In this document: positions 29,086-36,889 of the stretch, one piece after another
Layout: each line of letters starts with the position of its first letter
How positions within the stretch are numbered: the first letter of the stretch is position 1
DNA from: Streptomyces sp. col6
GTDB lineage: Bacteria > Actinomycetota > Actinomycetes > Streptomycetales > Streptomycetaceae
DNA: 64,000 bases
Assembly (NCBI RefSeq): GCF_008042035.1
Contig: NZ_RDBL01000014.1
Span: 225,172 to 289,171, forward strand
Reading direction: 5' to 3'
Notes under the pieces: model-generated
Database searches by the model: none
Seen by the model: only the letters and a program-made list of their open reading frames with translations
What the model was told of the DNA's origin: nothing
Position numbers and translations under genes: made by a program

Positions 29086-30111
29086 GCCCTCGGCGGAGCC
29101 GGGCCGCACCTCCTGCGCCGCGTGCGCCAGCAGCTCGAACGAGCGCAGCCGGTCCGCCTGGTCCGGCACCACGGTCAGCGCCATCAGCTCGTCGGCCCCG
29201 GTGCGCTCCACCAGCTCCGCCAGCTTGTCGCGCACGGTGTCCGGAGCACCGATGAGCTGACGCTCGGCCAGCTCCTCCAGGAACTGCAGCTCCGGCTCGG
29301 CGTAGGTGTATCCGGCCGCGCTCCGCGCCGAGGGGAACGCGTCGAAGCGGCGTACCGTACGCATCTGTATCTTGCCGAGCAGATAGGGCGCCGCGACCTC
29401 GCGCGCGGTCCGGTCGGTGTCGGCGACGGTGACCAGCGCGGAGATCAGGGTGCGCGGCCGGTCCAGGTACGGCGACGGCCGGAAGGCCTGCCGGTAGCGG
29501 TCCAGCGCGTAGGCCGTGGCGTGCGGGTTGATCTGGTGGGCGAAGGCGTACGGCAGCCCCAGCGAGGCGGCGAGTTCGGCGCTGGCCGGGCTGGACCCGA
29601 GCAGCCACAGGTCCGGCCGGCCGTCGGCGGCGGGTACGGCGGTGATGGGCGAGGCGGGGTCGCCGGGCGCGAAGTAGCCGTTCAGCTCGGCCACTTGCTC
29701 GGCGAAGTCGTCGGCGCCGCGCTCCGGGGCGCGGCGCAGGGCACGGGCGGTGTGCGGGTCGGTGCCCGGCGCCCGGCCGAGCCCGAGGTCCACGCGGCCC
29801 GGGTGCAGGGCCTCCAGGGTGCCGAACTGCTCGGCGACCACCAGGGGCGCGTGGTTGGGCAGCAGGACGCCGCCGGAGCCGACGCGCAGCGTGGTCGTGG
29901 CGGCGGCCAGGCGTCCGGCGAGGATGCCGGGCGCGGAGGTGGCGAGGCTGGGGGTGCTGTGGTGCTCGGCCACCCAGTAGCGCAGATAGCCGAGCTCCTC
30001 GACGCGCGGGGCCAGGGCGACGGTGTCGCGCAGGGCCCCGGTCGCGGAGCCGCCCTCGAAGACGGGCACCACGTCGAGCACGGACAGGGGAATGCCGGTG
30101 GGACGGCTCAT
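29068..30111 (-). CDS. Luciferase-like flavin-dependent monooxygenase (group 1, MsnO8-like)
   Basis: 347 residues with the TIM-barrel features of LLM-family enzymes: the opening LSVLDVVPVFEG, GYLRYWVAEHHSTP (conserved AEHH at about 45), LRVGSGGVLLPNHAPLVVAEQF and GRVDLGLGRAPGTDP. Such enzymes use reduced FMN from a separate reductase; the flavin reductase gene at 32450-32950 could supply it. Abyssomicin clusters carry a comparable monooxygenase/reductase pair. Substrate and reaction (hydroxylation or Baeyer-Villiger type) cannot be read from sequence. The ATG at 30111 has GGAGG five nt upstream. A strong hairpin (30130-30160) sits just before the ribosome site. The gene ends inside the regulatory box of the next operon. 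Confidence 0.9.
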   Translation of the reverse strand: MSRPTGIPLSVLDVVPVFEGGSATGALRDTVALAPRVEELGYLRYWVAEHHSTPSLATSAPGILAGRLAAATTTLRVGSGGVLLPNHAPLVVAEQFGTLEALHPGRVDLGLGRAPGTDPHTARALRRAPERGADDFAEQVAELNGYFAPGDPASPITAVPAADGRPDLWLLGSSPASAELAASLGLPYAFAHQINPHATAYALDRYRQAFRPSPYLDRPRTLISALVTVADTDRTAREVAAPYLLGKIQMRTVRRFDAFPSARSAAGYTYAEPELQFLEELAERQLIGAPDTVRDKLAELVERTGADELMALTVVPDQADRLRSFELLAHAAQEVRPGSAEGVSARL

Positions 30112-30129
30112 GGAGACCTCCGGAAGGGG

Positions 30130-30160
30130 CGCGCCGCCGGGCGGGTGGCCCGGCGGCGCG
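30130..30160 (-). terminator. Strong GC hairpin between the MFS and luciferase-like genes
   Basis: A perfect 13-bp stem (CGCGCCGCCGGGC / GCCCGGCGGCGCG) with a 5-nt loop. It lies after the MFS stop and only 19 nt before the monooxygenase ATG. No U-tract follows. It may act as a Streptomyces-type terminator for the MFS gene or as an attenuator for the monooxygenase. Confidence 0.6.
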
Positions 30161-30203
30161 GGGCGGGACGGACGTACGGGTGCGGGGTGGAGCGGGGCCG
30201 GAC

Positions 30204-31676
30204 TCAGGCGTGGTCGGTGACCGGTTCCGCCTCGGCGGGCGTCTTCTCCGGCGCCTCGGCGGCGGCCGGTTCGGGCTTGGGCTTCCCGGGGAGCAGGAGA
30301 CCGGCGGCGAAGACCACGACGGCCGCGGCGACCGGCCACCAGAAGGCGTTGGAGAAGGAGTCGGCGGTGGGGGCCGCGTGGGAGCCGCCGCCCTGGAGGA
30401 TCAGGGCGACGACGGCGATGCCGAGCGAGGCGCCGATCTGGTTGAGGATGAAGACGGCGCCGGTGGCACCGGCGACCGACTCACCCGGGACCGTCTTGTA
30501 GACGGAGCCCATGGTGGGTGCCCCGACCAGACCCATGCCGAAGCCGGCGGCGAACTGCGCGGCGGTCAGGGCGACCTGGGAGGTTCCGGAGCCGGACCCG
30601 GTGAAGACCAGGGCGCCGAGGCCGATCAGCAGAGCGCCGGTCGGAACCAGCCTCCGGGCGCCCACCTTGTCCGCGAGGTTGCCCGCGATCGGCATCCCGA
30701 TCAGGGTGCCGAGGCCCAGCGGAGCGAGCAGCAGACCGGACTCCAGCACCGAGTGCCCGTGGACCTGCTGGTAGTACAGCGGCAGCAGGAACAGCAGCGA
30801 GAACAGTCCGCCGCCGAGCAGGAACATGGTGGTCACGCTCGCGCTGAAGCCCTTGCTGCCGAACAGCCGGAGGTCCAGCAGCGGTGTGACCGAGGTGCGC
30901 AGCGCGTGCACGGTGTACGCGGCGAACAGGGCGACGCCCACCGCGAGCCCGATGATCACCTTCGTGCTGCCGAAGCCGTCGCCGCCCGCCTGGGACAGCG
31001 CGAACACGATCGCGGCGAAACCGGGGGAGAGCAGCGCCACGCCCAGCGCGTCGAACGGGACGGGGTCACCGCTCGGCGGCGGGTCGGCCGGCAGCACCCG
31101 GACCGCCAGCACGATCGCGGCCAGCGCGAACGGGATGTTGACCAGGAACATCCACTCCCAGGAGAAGTTGTCCAGCAGCAGTCCGCCGATGATGGGGCCG
31201 ACCACCGGGCCGAGCGTGATCGGGACGGAGACCAGGCCCATGACCCGGCCGATCCTGGCGGGTCCGGCGGCGCCCGCGACGACGGTCATCATGATCGGGT
31301 CGACCATGCCGCCGCCGAAGCCCTGGACGATGCGGAAGGCGATCAGGCTCTCGGCGTTCCAGGCGAAGGCGCAGAGCGTCGAGCCGATGAGGAACACCGA
31401 CAGACCGAGCAGCCACATGCGCTTGGCGCCGTACCGGACCACGGCCCAGCCGGCCAGCGGGATCGCCAGGGCGACCGCGAGCAGATATCCGGTGGTGACC
31501 CACTCGATGGTGGCCAGCGTCGCGTGGAACTCCCCGCCCAGCGTGCTGATCCCGACGTTGACGATCGTCGCGTCCAGGTACGACATCATCCCGCCGAGCA
31601 CCATGACGCCGACGAGCGTGAGCAGAGCGGCATCGAGCCGGGCAGGCCCGCTCTCCGCCGGCTTTGTTTCAGACAC
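30204..31676 (-). CDS. MFS multidrug exporter, DHA2 (EmrB/QacA) family
   Basis: 490 residues with about 14 TM segments. N-terminal landmarks are SYLDATIVNVGISTL (TM1, the D-ATIVNVAL-type family motif) and WVTTGYLLAVALAIPLAGW in TM2; motif C-like LGPVVGPIIGGLLLD follows in TM5. The C-terminus is a Pro/Ala/Glu-rich tail. It exports drugs with proton motive force, most likely for self-resistance or product export. It starts with GTG behind AAGGAG and is divergent from a TetR regulator, with a perfect palindromic operator in the 79-nt gap. This is a classic repressor-pump pair and matches the TetR/transporter pair of abyssomicin clusters. Confidence 0.94.
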   Translation of the reverse strand: MSETKPAESGPARLDAALLTLVGVMVLGGMMSYLDATIVNVGISTLGGEFHATLATIEWVTTGYLLAVALAIPLAGWAVVRYGAKRMWLLGLSVFLIGSTLCAFAWNAESLIAFRIVQGFGGGMVDPIMMTVVAGAAGPARIGRVMGLVSVPITLGPVVGPIIGGLLLDNFSWEWMFLVNIPFALAAIVLAVRVLPADPPPSGDPVPFDALGVALLSPGFAAIVFALSQAGGDGFGSTKVIIGLAVGVALFAAYTVHALRTSVTPLLDLRLFGSKGFSASVTTMFLLGGGLFSLLFLLPLYYQQVHGHSVLESGLLLAPLGLGTLIGMPIAGNLADKVGARRLVPTGALLIGLGALVFTGSGSGTSQVALTAAQFAAGFGMGLVGAPTMGSVYKTVPGESVAGATGAVFILNQIGASLGIAVVALILQGGGSHAAPTADSFSNAFWWPVAAAVVVFAAGLLLPGKPKPEPAAAEAPEKTPAEAEPVTDHA

Positions 31677-31696
31677 GGCAACTCCTTTGAACCACT

Positions 31697-31721
31697 CTAC
31701 CCAGAAAATTTTACTGGGTAG
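31697..31721. promoter_or_regulatory. Palindromic TetR operator between divergent MFS and tetR genes
   Basis: A perfect inverted repeat CTACCCAG - 9 nt (AAAATTTTA) - CTGGGTAG. It is AT-rich in the centre within very GC-rich DNA, 20 nt from the MFS start and 34 nt from the tetR start, so one bound dimer pair could block both promoters. On the minus strand the centre (TAAAAT) also resembles a -10 element. Confidence 0.8.
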
Positions 31722-31755
31722 TTAAAACAGGTGGCTGGCACGGTAGCATGGGCGC

Positions 31756-32460
31756 ATGAGCGTTGGCGAGAACGAAGAGACGGCCGGGCGCCCCGCGGAC
31801 CGGGGGCGCCTCGACAAGCGACGGGCGATCGTGGAGGCGGCCCTGCGGGTCTTCGCGCAGGTCGGCTACGCCCAGGCGAGCCTGGACGTGATCGCCGCCG
31901 AGGCCGGGGTCTCCAAGCCGACGATCTACAACCACCTGGGCTCGAAGGAGAAGCTCTTCCGGTACGTCATGACGGAGACGGCCGCCCGGTCCAACGCCAA
32001 GACCCTCGACGTCCTCACCGCCTTCCCCGCCGACCCGGGCCGGCTCCGCCCCGGCCTGGAGGACCTGGCCACCAAGCTCGTCGACTGCTACTGCGACGAG
32101 CAGTCCGAGGCCGTGCGCCGGCTGCTGTACGCGGAGGCCGTGCGCTTCCCGGACCTCTTCGACGCGGTACGGGCCAGCGGGCCCAACCAGTTCACCGAGG
32201 CGCTCGCGGGCCGCCTCGCCCGGCTGGCCAACGCCGGACACCTGCGGGTCGAGGACCCGGTCAGGGCGGCCAACCAGTTCATCGCGCTGGTCTACGACGA
32301 GCTGCCGGGGATGAGCGCGCTGGGCACCCGGCCGCTCGACCCGGAGGACGTCGCCAAGGTCGTCACGGCGGGCGTCGACACCTTCCTGCGCGCCTTCGGC
32401 ACCGACAGCAGGGCCCCCGGCGCCGCGGCGCCGGGGGCTGACGGCGAGATCAGCGGCTGA
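31756..32460 (+). CDS. TetR/AcrR family transcriptional repressor
   Basis: 234 residues. The N-terminal DNA-binding domain (about 20-70) shows the TetR pattern: RRAIVEAALRVFAQVGYAQASLDVIAAEAGVSKPTIYNHLGSKEKLFRYVM. The C-terminal part fits the AcrR-like ligand domain (YCDEQSEAVRRLLYAEAVRFPDLF). It should bind the palindrome 34 nt upstream of its start, repressing itself and the MFS exporter until a ligand, probably the tetronate product, releases it. No strong ribosome site is visible at the ATG, so translation may be weak or nearly leaderless. The last 11 bp overlap the convergent flavin reductase gene. Confidence 0.93.
   Translation: MSVGENEETAGRPADRGRLDKRRAIVEAALRVFAQVGYAQASLDVIAAEAGVSKPTIYNHLGSKEKLFRYVMTETAARSNAKTLDVLTAFPADPGRLRPGLEDLATKLVDCYCDEQSEAVRRLLYAEAVRFPDLFDAVRASGPNQFTEALAGRLARLANAGHLRVEDPVRAANQFIALVYDELPGMSALGTRPLDPEDVAKVVTAGVDTFLRAFGTDSRAPGAAAPGADGEISG
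32413..32438. terminator. 26-bp perfect GC palindrome in the 3' end of tetR
   Basis: GCCCCCGGCGCC, GC, GGCGCCGGGGGC forms a continuous self-complementary stretch inside the last codons of tetR, between two convergent genes whose ends overlap. It could terminate both transcripts, at the cost of encoding a Gly/Ala/Pro-rich tail. Confidence 0.5.
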
Positions 32461-32950
32461 GCCGTCCGTACGACCCGCGGAAGAACAGCAGCGGGTCGCC
32501 GTCCTCGACCGCGTCCAGCCGGTGCACCCGGGCGACCACGATCACATGGTCGCCCGCCGGGTGCTCCGCCTCGATGGAGCACTCCAGCCAGGCCAGCGCG
32601 CCCTCCAGTACCGGCGCCCCGTCCGGCGACCGGCCCCACGGCATGCCGTGGAACTTGTCCCCGCCGGTCACCGCGAGCCGGGACGCGGCCTCGCGCTGCC
32701 CGACGCCCAGGATGCTGATGCCCAGCAGCCCGCCGGCCCGGATACGCGGCCAGCTGGTGCTGGTGTCCGCCACACAGAACGAGACCAGCGGCGGATCGAG
32801 GGACACCGAACAGAAGGAGTTCGCCGCCAGCCCCGACCGCACACCGGTCACCGGGTCCTGCGAGGCGACGGCCACCACACCCGTCGCGAACCGCCCGAGC
32901 ACATTGCGCAGACATCGGGCGCCGCCCTCAAGGGCTCTCGTGCCGGTCAT
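32450..32950 (-). CDS. Flavin reductase-like (FMN-binding split barrel), partner of a two-component monooxygenase
   Basis: 166 residues of the flavin reductase-like domain family: RCLRNVLGRFATGVVAVAS, GLAANSFCSVSLDPPLVSFCVADTSTSW (flavin-binding segment) and AWLECSIEAEHPAGDHVIVVARV. It reduces FMN or FAD with NAD(P)H and supplies the product to a monooxygenase; the luciferase-like enzyme 2 kb away is the obvious client. It is the last gene of the eight-gene tetronate operon, and its ATG overlaps the preceding stop by 4 bp. The start at MTGTRAL is chosen for that overlap. It corresponds to the reductase gene of abyssomicin clusters. Confidence 0.92.
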   Translation of the reverse strand: MTGTRALEGGARCLRNVLGRFATGVVAVASQDPVTGVRSGLAANSFCSVSLDPPLVSFCVADTSTSWPRIRAGGLLGISILGVGQREAASRLAVTGGDKFHGMPWGRSPDGAPVLEGALAWLECSIEAEHPAGDHVIVVARVHRLDAVEDGDPLLFFRGSYGRLSR

Positions 32951-34032
32951 CCCCGCTTCCCCCCGCCGTACCGCAGCCGTGCGAACTCGCGTGTGAGCGC
33001 GACCCGTTGTTCTCCGTAACCGCCGCGCATCCGCAGGACCGACAGCAGCGTCCACAGCCGTGTCTGTGCGAAGTGCGACGGGGAGCCGTGCACATCGTCG
33101 TGGGCCAGCAGCCGCACCCCGCGCACCCGCTCCCGCAGCAGCCGGGCGTCGCCCGGCGGGATGATCTCGTCGCGCAGGCTCGTCACATGCGCCACCGGAA
33201 TCCGCAGCGCCGCCAGCTCATCGGGCGTCAGCGCCCAGTCCCGGACCAGCCCGTACACCTCGTCCGGCTTCGTCCGGGTCAGATGCGCGAGCGTGTCCGT
33301 GGTGACCCGGGGCACCGTCCGCTGCCACGCCGTGTCGGTGAAGAAGTCGTGCAGCGGCGCCCCCGCCCCGACGACCCCGCTGATCCGTGCGTCGTGCAGG
33401 GCGGCCCGCAGCGCCAGATGACCGCTGAAGCTCAGCGCCAGCGCGTACGTACGGGAGGTGTCGGCCCGGTCGCCGACCGCGTCGAGCACGGCCGGGAACA
33501 TCTGCCAGCTGTCCGCCCCGTACAACAGGGTGTTCTCGCCCACCCCCGGCATCTCGGTGACCACCCCGGCGAAGCCCAGCGCCGCCAGCTGGAGCAGCAC
33601 CGGCGCCCACTGCTCCTTGATGGACACGATCCCGCCGGTCATCACCAGCAGCGGCTTCGGGTCCGAGGCGTCGAGACCCGCCGTCCAGCAGCGGACACGG
33701 CCTCCTGCGAGGTCGACGTCCAGCCGTCGCACCGCCGGGAAGTCCGACCGCCAGGTGTCGAAGGCCACCGTGCACCGCTCCAGCGCCTCCTGCCGCGCGG
33801 CCCCGTCCACGAACGGGAAGCGGGCCATGTTGTAGTGCACACACGCGTCCAGAGGTCTGCCCTCGGCCTCCAGACGTGCGCCCTCGGCGCTCCACTCGTG
33901 CACCCAGGAGCCCGGTGTGCCGTCCTCGTCGTCGGTGATCCGGGCGAGCAGCGGGTCGTAGTGCTCGGGTGGCAGCCCCTGCGAACGGGTGTGGGCGACC
34001 ACGAAGTTCTTCAGTTCAGCGATGTCGTTCAT
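32947..34032 (-). CDS. abyA5: Alpha/beta hydrolase, acetate-eliminating tetronate methylene synthase (AbyA5/Agg5-like)
   Basis: 361 residues of the FrsA-like alpha/beta hydrolase group. An N-terminal helical part (to about 125) precedes the core: PLLVMTGGIVSIKEQW (oxyanion-side strand), the nucleophile elbow in ALALSFSGHLALRAAL at about 196, IPVAHVTSLRDEIIPPGD (acid region) and HDDVHGSPSHFAQ (His region). In agglomerin and abyssomicin pathways the homologue removes acetic acid from the O-acetyl tetronate to form the exocyclic double bond. It sits directly after the acetyltransferase gene (ATGA overlap), in the same order as the known cassette, which makes the assignment strong although the family alone would be vague. 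Confidence 0.9.
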   Translation of the reverse strand: MNDIAELKNFVVAHTRSQGLPPEHYDPLLARITDDEDGTPGSWVHEWSAEGARLEAEGRPLDACVHYNMARFPFVDGAARQEALERCTVAFDTWRSDFPAVRRLDVDLAGGRVRCWTAGLDASDPKPLLVMTGGIVSIKEQWAPVLLQLAALGFAGVVTEMPGVGENTLLYGADSWQMFPAVLDAVGDRADTSRTYALALSFSGHLALRAALHDARISGVVGAGAPLHDFFTDTAWQRTVPRVTTDTLAHLTRTKPDEVYGLVRDWALTPDELAALRIPVAHVTSLRDEIIPPGDARLLRERVRGVRLLAHDDVHGSPSHFAQTRLWTLLSVLRMRGGYGEQRVALTREFARLRYGGGKRG

Positions 34033-34799
34033 ACGCTCTCCAGCGCCTCCTTGACCTCGGTCAGTACGTCCGCCGCCTCGGCCCCGTCGATGACCCGGTG
34101 GTCGAAGGCGAGACTGAGCCGCAGCACCGGTGCCACCACGATCCGCCCGTCCCGCACGACGGGCCGGTCCAGGACCCTGCCCACCCCGAACGTGGTCGTC
34201 GTGCCGCCCACCGAGTGGAAGGAGTCCACCGCGCGGTGGCCCAGCGAGGTGACCGCGAACGTGCCGTTGAGGTGGGGGCGCAGGGCGAGCGAGTGCGCCG
34301 CCTTGCGGAACGCCCTGCGGCCCTCGGTCCAGCCCGCCCGGTGCAGCTTCCGCACCCCTTCGAACTCGGGCAGCTTCTCCGGGTCGCCGTCCCTGATCCG
34401 CGCCAGATGGTCCTGGATGGCGGGCAGTTCCGCCTCGTGGACACCGGGCACGACGGTGCCGAGGACGACCCGGCGGCCGTCCAGGGTGCGGTCCAGGGCG
34501 ACCTTCCCGTTGACGAACGGATAGTGCGCGATCCTGGGCCGGAGCGGTCCTCCGCTCACCGCCGCGTTGGCGTCCGGATGCTTCGCGAGGACCCGGCCGG
34601 CCGCGCGCAGCACGTACGAGGTGGTGGAGTACCGCACGCCCTCGCTCTCCAGCGCGGCCGCCCGGTGGGCGAGCACCCGGCTCATGTCGACCTCGGTGTC
34701 GAGGAACACCGGCGAGAAGTCCCGCATCACCTCCAGGAAGAACAGCGTGTGCCGGCGCTGGCGGGGCAGCGGCTCACCGGCCTCCGGGGCGTCGCTCAC
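34029..34799 (-). CDS. abyA4: Tetronate O-acetyltransferase, 2-oxoacid dehydrogenase E2 type (AbyA4/Agg4-like)
   Basis: 256 residues comprising only the catalytic domain of E2 dihydrolipoyl acyltransferases, with no lipoyl or E1-binding domain. The C-terminal signature HRVIDG (catalytic His-x3-Asp-Gly) is intact, and FAVTSLGHRAVDSFHSVGGTTTTFGVGRV matches the E2 core. In tetronate pathways this stand-alone enzyme acetylates the ring hydroxymethyl group so that acetate can be eliminated. It starts with GTG overlapping the ACP stop (GTGA) and overlaps the hydrolase start, so translation is coupled. A normal E2 of central metabolism would be about 400-600 residues, which argues against that alternative. 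Confidence 0.93.
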   Translation of the reverse strand: MSDAPEAGEPLPRQRRHTLFFLEVMRDFSPVFLDTEVDMSRVLAHRAAALESEGVRYSTTSYVLRAAGRVLAKHPDANAAVSGGPLRPRIAHYPFVNGKVALDRTLDGRRVVLGTVVPGVHEAELPAIQDHLARIRDGDPEKLPEFEGVRKLHRAGWTEGRRAFRKAAHSLALRPHLNGTFAVTSLGHRAVDSFHSVGGTTTTFGVGRVLDRPVVRDGRIVVAPVLRLSLAFDHRVIDGAEAADVLTEVKEALESV

Positions 34800-35023
34800 G
34801 GTGCCACCGCCAGCAGGTACACGTCCCGCAGGCTGGTCGCCTCCAGGACGTCCGCCAGCGGCAGCGAACGGCCGGTCTCCCGCTCCAGCACCGTGCACAG
34901 CGCCAGCAGATGCACCGAGTCCCAGGACTCCACGGTGTCCAGCCCGCGCCCCAGGTCCTCGGCGGTGACGGGCAGGGCGAGTTCGTCGCGCAGCAGCGTG
35001 ACGAAGTCATCGACGGTCTTCAC
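34796..35023 (-). CDS. abyA3: Discrete acyl carrier protein for glyceryl-ACP (AbyA3/RkE-like)
   Basis: 75 residues. The phosphopantetheine site is Ser36 in ESWDSVHLLAL, and the surrounding pattern (LGRGLDTVESWDSV...ATSLRDVYLL) is that of acyl carrier proteins. It carries the D-3-phosphoglycerate-derived glyceryl unit made by the FkbH-like enzyme and presents it to the KASIII-like enzyme for tetronate formation. It starts with GTG, overlapping the FkbH stop as GTGA. It should be modified by the PPTase encoded at 43924-44634 or a housekeeping one. Confidence 0.92.
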   Translation of the reverse strand: MKTVDDFVTLLRDELALPVTAEDLGRGLDTVESWDSVHLLALCTVLERETGRSLPLADVLEATSLRDVYLLAVAP

Positions 35024-36885
35024 GGGAGGTCCCTTTCGAAACGCGCGGTCAGTCGGATGTGGTCCACGGGGGCGGCGGCCGGCCGGGAAGTGAGCCGGAA
35101 GTCGGCCGAGGCGTCGTCGGCGCGCACCGTCTCGAAGCCGGCCCGCGGATAGAAGTCCGCCACCTTGCCGTTGCGGGCGGTCCGCACATACCCGGCCCGC
35201 ACCTCCTCCGCGCCCTCGTCGAAGGCGTGCTCCAGCACGGCGCCGAGCACCGCCTGCTCGATGGAGCGTGAGAAGACCCGGCAGCTCAGCAGGAAGTTCT
35301 CGATGTGCAACACCCCGGCATCGCGCCGCAGCAGCACCGCCCCGACCAGGCCGTTGTCCCCGAACCGGTCCGCCGACTCGATCGCCAGCACCCGCGCCGC
35401 CGGGTCCTCGCGCAGCGCCCGTACCTCGGCCGGCTGGAGACGTCGGGTGGTCAGGTTGAACTGGTTGGTACGCAGAGTCAGTTGTGAGATCCGGTCGGTC
35501 CGGGACGCGTCCACGGGCGCGAGGGCCACGGAGATGTCCAGCTCCCGCAGATAGCCGTCGAGCGAGTCGAAGGTGTGCAGGAAGTCCTGCCGGGCCTGCT
35601 CCTCGCGGTAGCGGGCGGGGCGGGCCCGGTCCTCGGCGGTCAGCGCCCGTACGTCGAACCAGCCGTCGGCAAGGAGACGTTCGACGTGCAGCGCGGGCTC
35701 CCCGTCCACCTGGAGGACCGCGACACCGGGCAGTTCGCGGCGCACGAGACCGCACTCGAAGGCGCTGTCGTCCACGAACACGAAGCTGTCCGTGGAGAGG
35801 TTGAGATCGGCGGCCAGCTCGGCCAGGTTCTCGTGCTTCGGCCGCCAGTTGGCCCGCACCTGCACGAAGTCGTCCTCGCGCAGGGTCAGCTCGGGGTGCT
35901 CGCGCAGGGTCTTCACCACCGGCTCCCGGTCGTTCTTGCTGACGGCCGCCAGCAGTACCCCCTGCGAGCCGAGCTGTTTCGCCACCGCCTGGAAGCGCCG
36001 GAACGCCTCCCCGCGATAGCTCCCCGCCACCTCGATGCCCTCGGGGCCGGCCTCGCCGAGCACCCCGCCCCACACCGTGTCGTCCAGGTCCAGGGCGAGC
36101 ACCTTCTTGGCCCCGCCCGCCGCCTGGCGCGCCAGATGGCCGACCTCGCTGGCGTAGCCGGCCAGCAGCGCGTCGGACAGGTGCGCCTTGGCGTAGACGC
36201 TCTGCCGTACGTCCCGGGCGGCCGTCCCCTCCGCGAGCAGGGGGTCCAGATCGACGGTGACCACCTCGGGCCGGGCCTCCGTCAGCCGCAGCAGCCGTGC
36301 GTTGGCCTCCCGCCACACCACGCCGAGCCGGGCACGGGCGCCCAGGTCCACGAGCTGGGCGGTCAGCGAGCGGGGGAGCGGCAGCGTGTTGAGGACGAGC
36401 GTGGCGCCCCGGGCGGCCGTCGCGAAGACCTCGGCGGCCCGCTCGACCAGCGCCGTCTTCTCGGCCAGGACGCGTTCCACGTCCTCCACCCGCCAGGGCA
36501 GCGGCAGTTCGCCGGCCACCAGATCCGCGTCCAGCACACACAGGACGAGGGAGGGCGCGGCGGCGTACAGCGCGCTGCCGGGGTCCGCGAGATCGAAGAC
36601 CCAGCTGTCGAAGTCGGAGAGCCGCACCCGCGCCAGCAGCCCGTGCCGGGCCAGCTCGCCGGTGAGCGCGGGCACCAGCGCGGAGAGCGTGCCGTGGCCG
36701 GTCACCGCGATCAGCGGGGCGGGCGTGGCGGGGTGCGCGGCGAGCACCCGGTCCGGGTCGAGCCGGGCCAGCAGCCGGCCCGCCCGGACGAGCGCCTCCC
36801 CGGACAGACCGGCCACCAGCCCCCGTACGGCCGGATAGTCCTCGGCCGTGATCTCCCGCAGCCTCTCGGCGGTCGCGTCGGTCAC
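35020..36885 (-). CDS. abyA2: FkbH-like glyceryl-ACP synthase, HAD superfamily (AbyA2/RkD-like)
   Basis: 621 residues, the usual length of FkbH-like proteins. An N-terminal region (to about 250) is followed by a HAD domain with the DxD motif LDLDDTVWGGVLGEAG (Asp266, Asp268), LLAAVSKNDREPV and FVFVDDSAFECGLVRRELPGV. The C-terminal part (from about 440) is GNAT-like. The enzyme takes 1,3-bisphosphoglycerate, dephosphorylates it and loads D-glycerate on the ACP encoded next. FkbH also serves FK506-type extender units, but the KASIII and E2 neighbours fix this one to tetronate chemistry. GTG start, 4 nt after the KASIII stop. Confidence 0.95.
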   Translation of the reverse strand: MTDATAERLREITAEDYPAVRGLVAGLSGEALVRAGRLLARLDPDRVLAAHPATPAPLIAVTGHGTLSALVPALTGELARHGLLARVRLSDFDSWVFDLADPGSALYAAAPSLVLCVLDADLVAGELPLPWRVEDVERVLAEKTALVERAAEVFATAARGATLVLNTLPLPRSLTAQLVDLGARARLGVVWREANARLLRLTEARPEVVTVDLDPLLAEGTAARDVRQSVYAKAHLSDALLAGYASEVGHLARQAAGGAKKVLALDLDDTVWGGVLGEAGPEGIEVAGSYRGEAFRRFQAVAKQLGSQGVLLAAVSKNDREPVVKTLREHPELTLREDDFVQVRANWRPKHENLAELAADLNLSTDSFVFVDDSAFECGLVRRELPGVAVLQVDGEPALHVERLLADGWFDVRALTAEDRARPARYREEQARQDFLHTFDSLDGYLRELDISVALAPVDASRTDRISQLTLRTNQFNLTTRRLQPAEVRALREDPAARVLAIESADRFGDNGLVGAVLLRRDAGVLHIENFLLSCRVFSRSIEQAVLGAVLEHAFDEGAEEVRAGYVRTARNGKVADFYPRAGFETVRADDASADFRLTSRPAAAPVDHIRLTARFERDLP

Positions 36886-36889
36886 GGTG

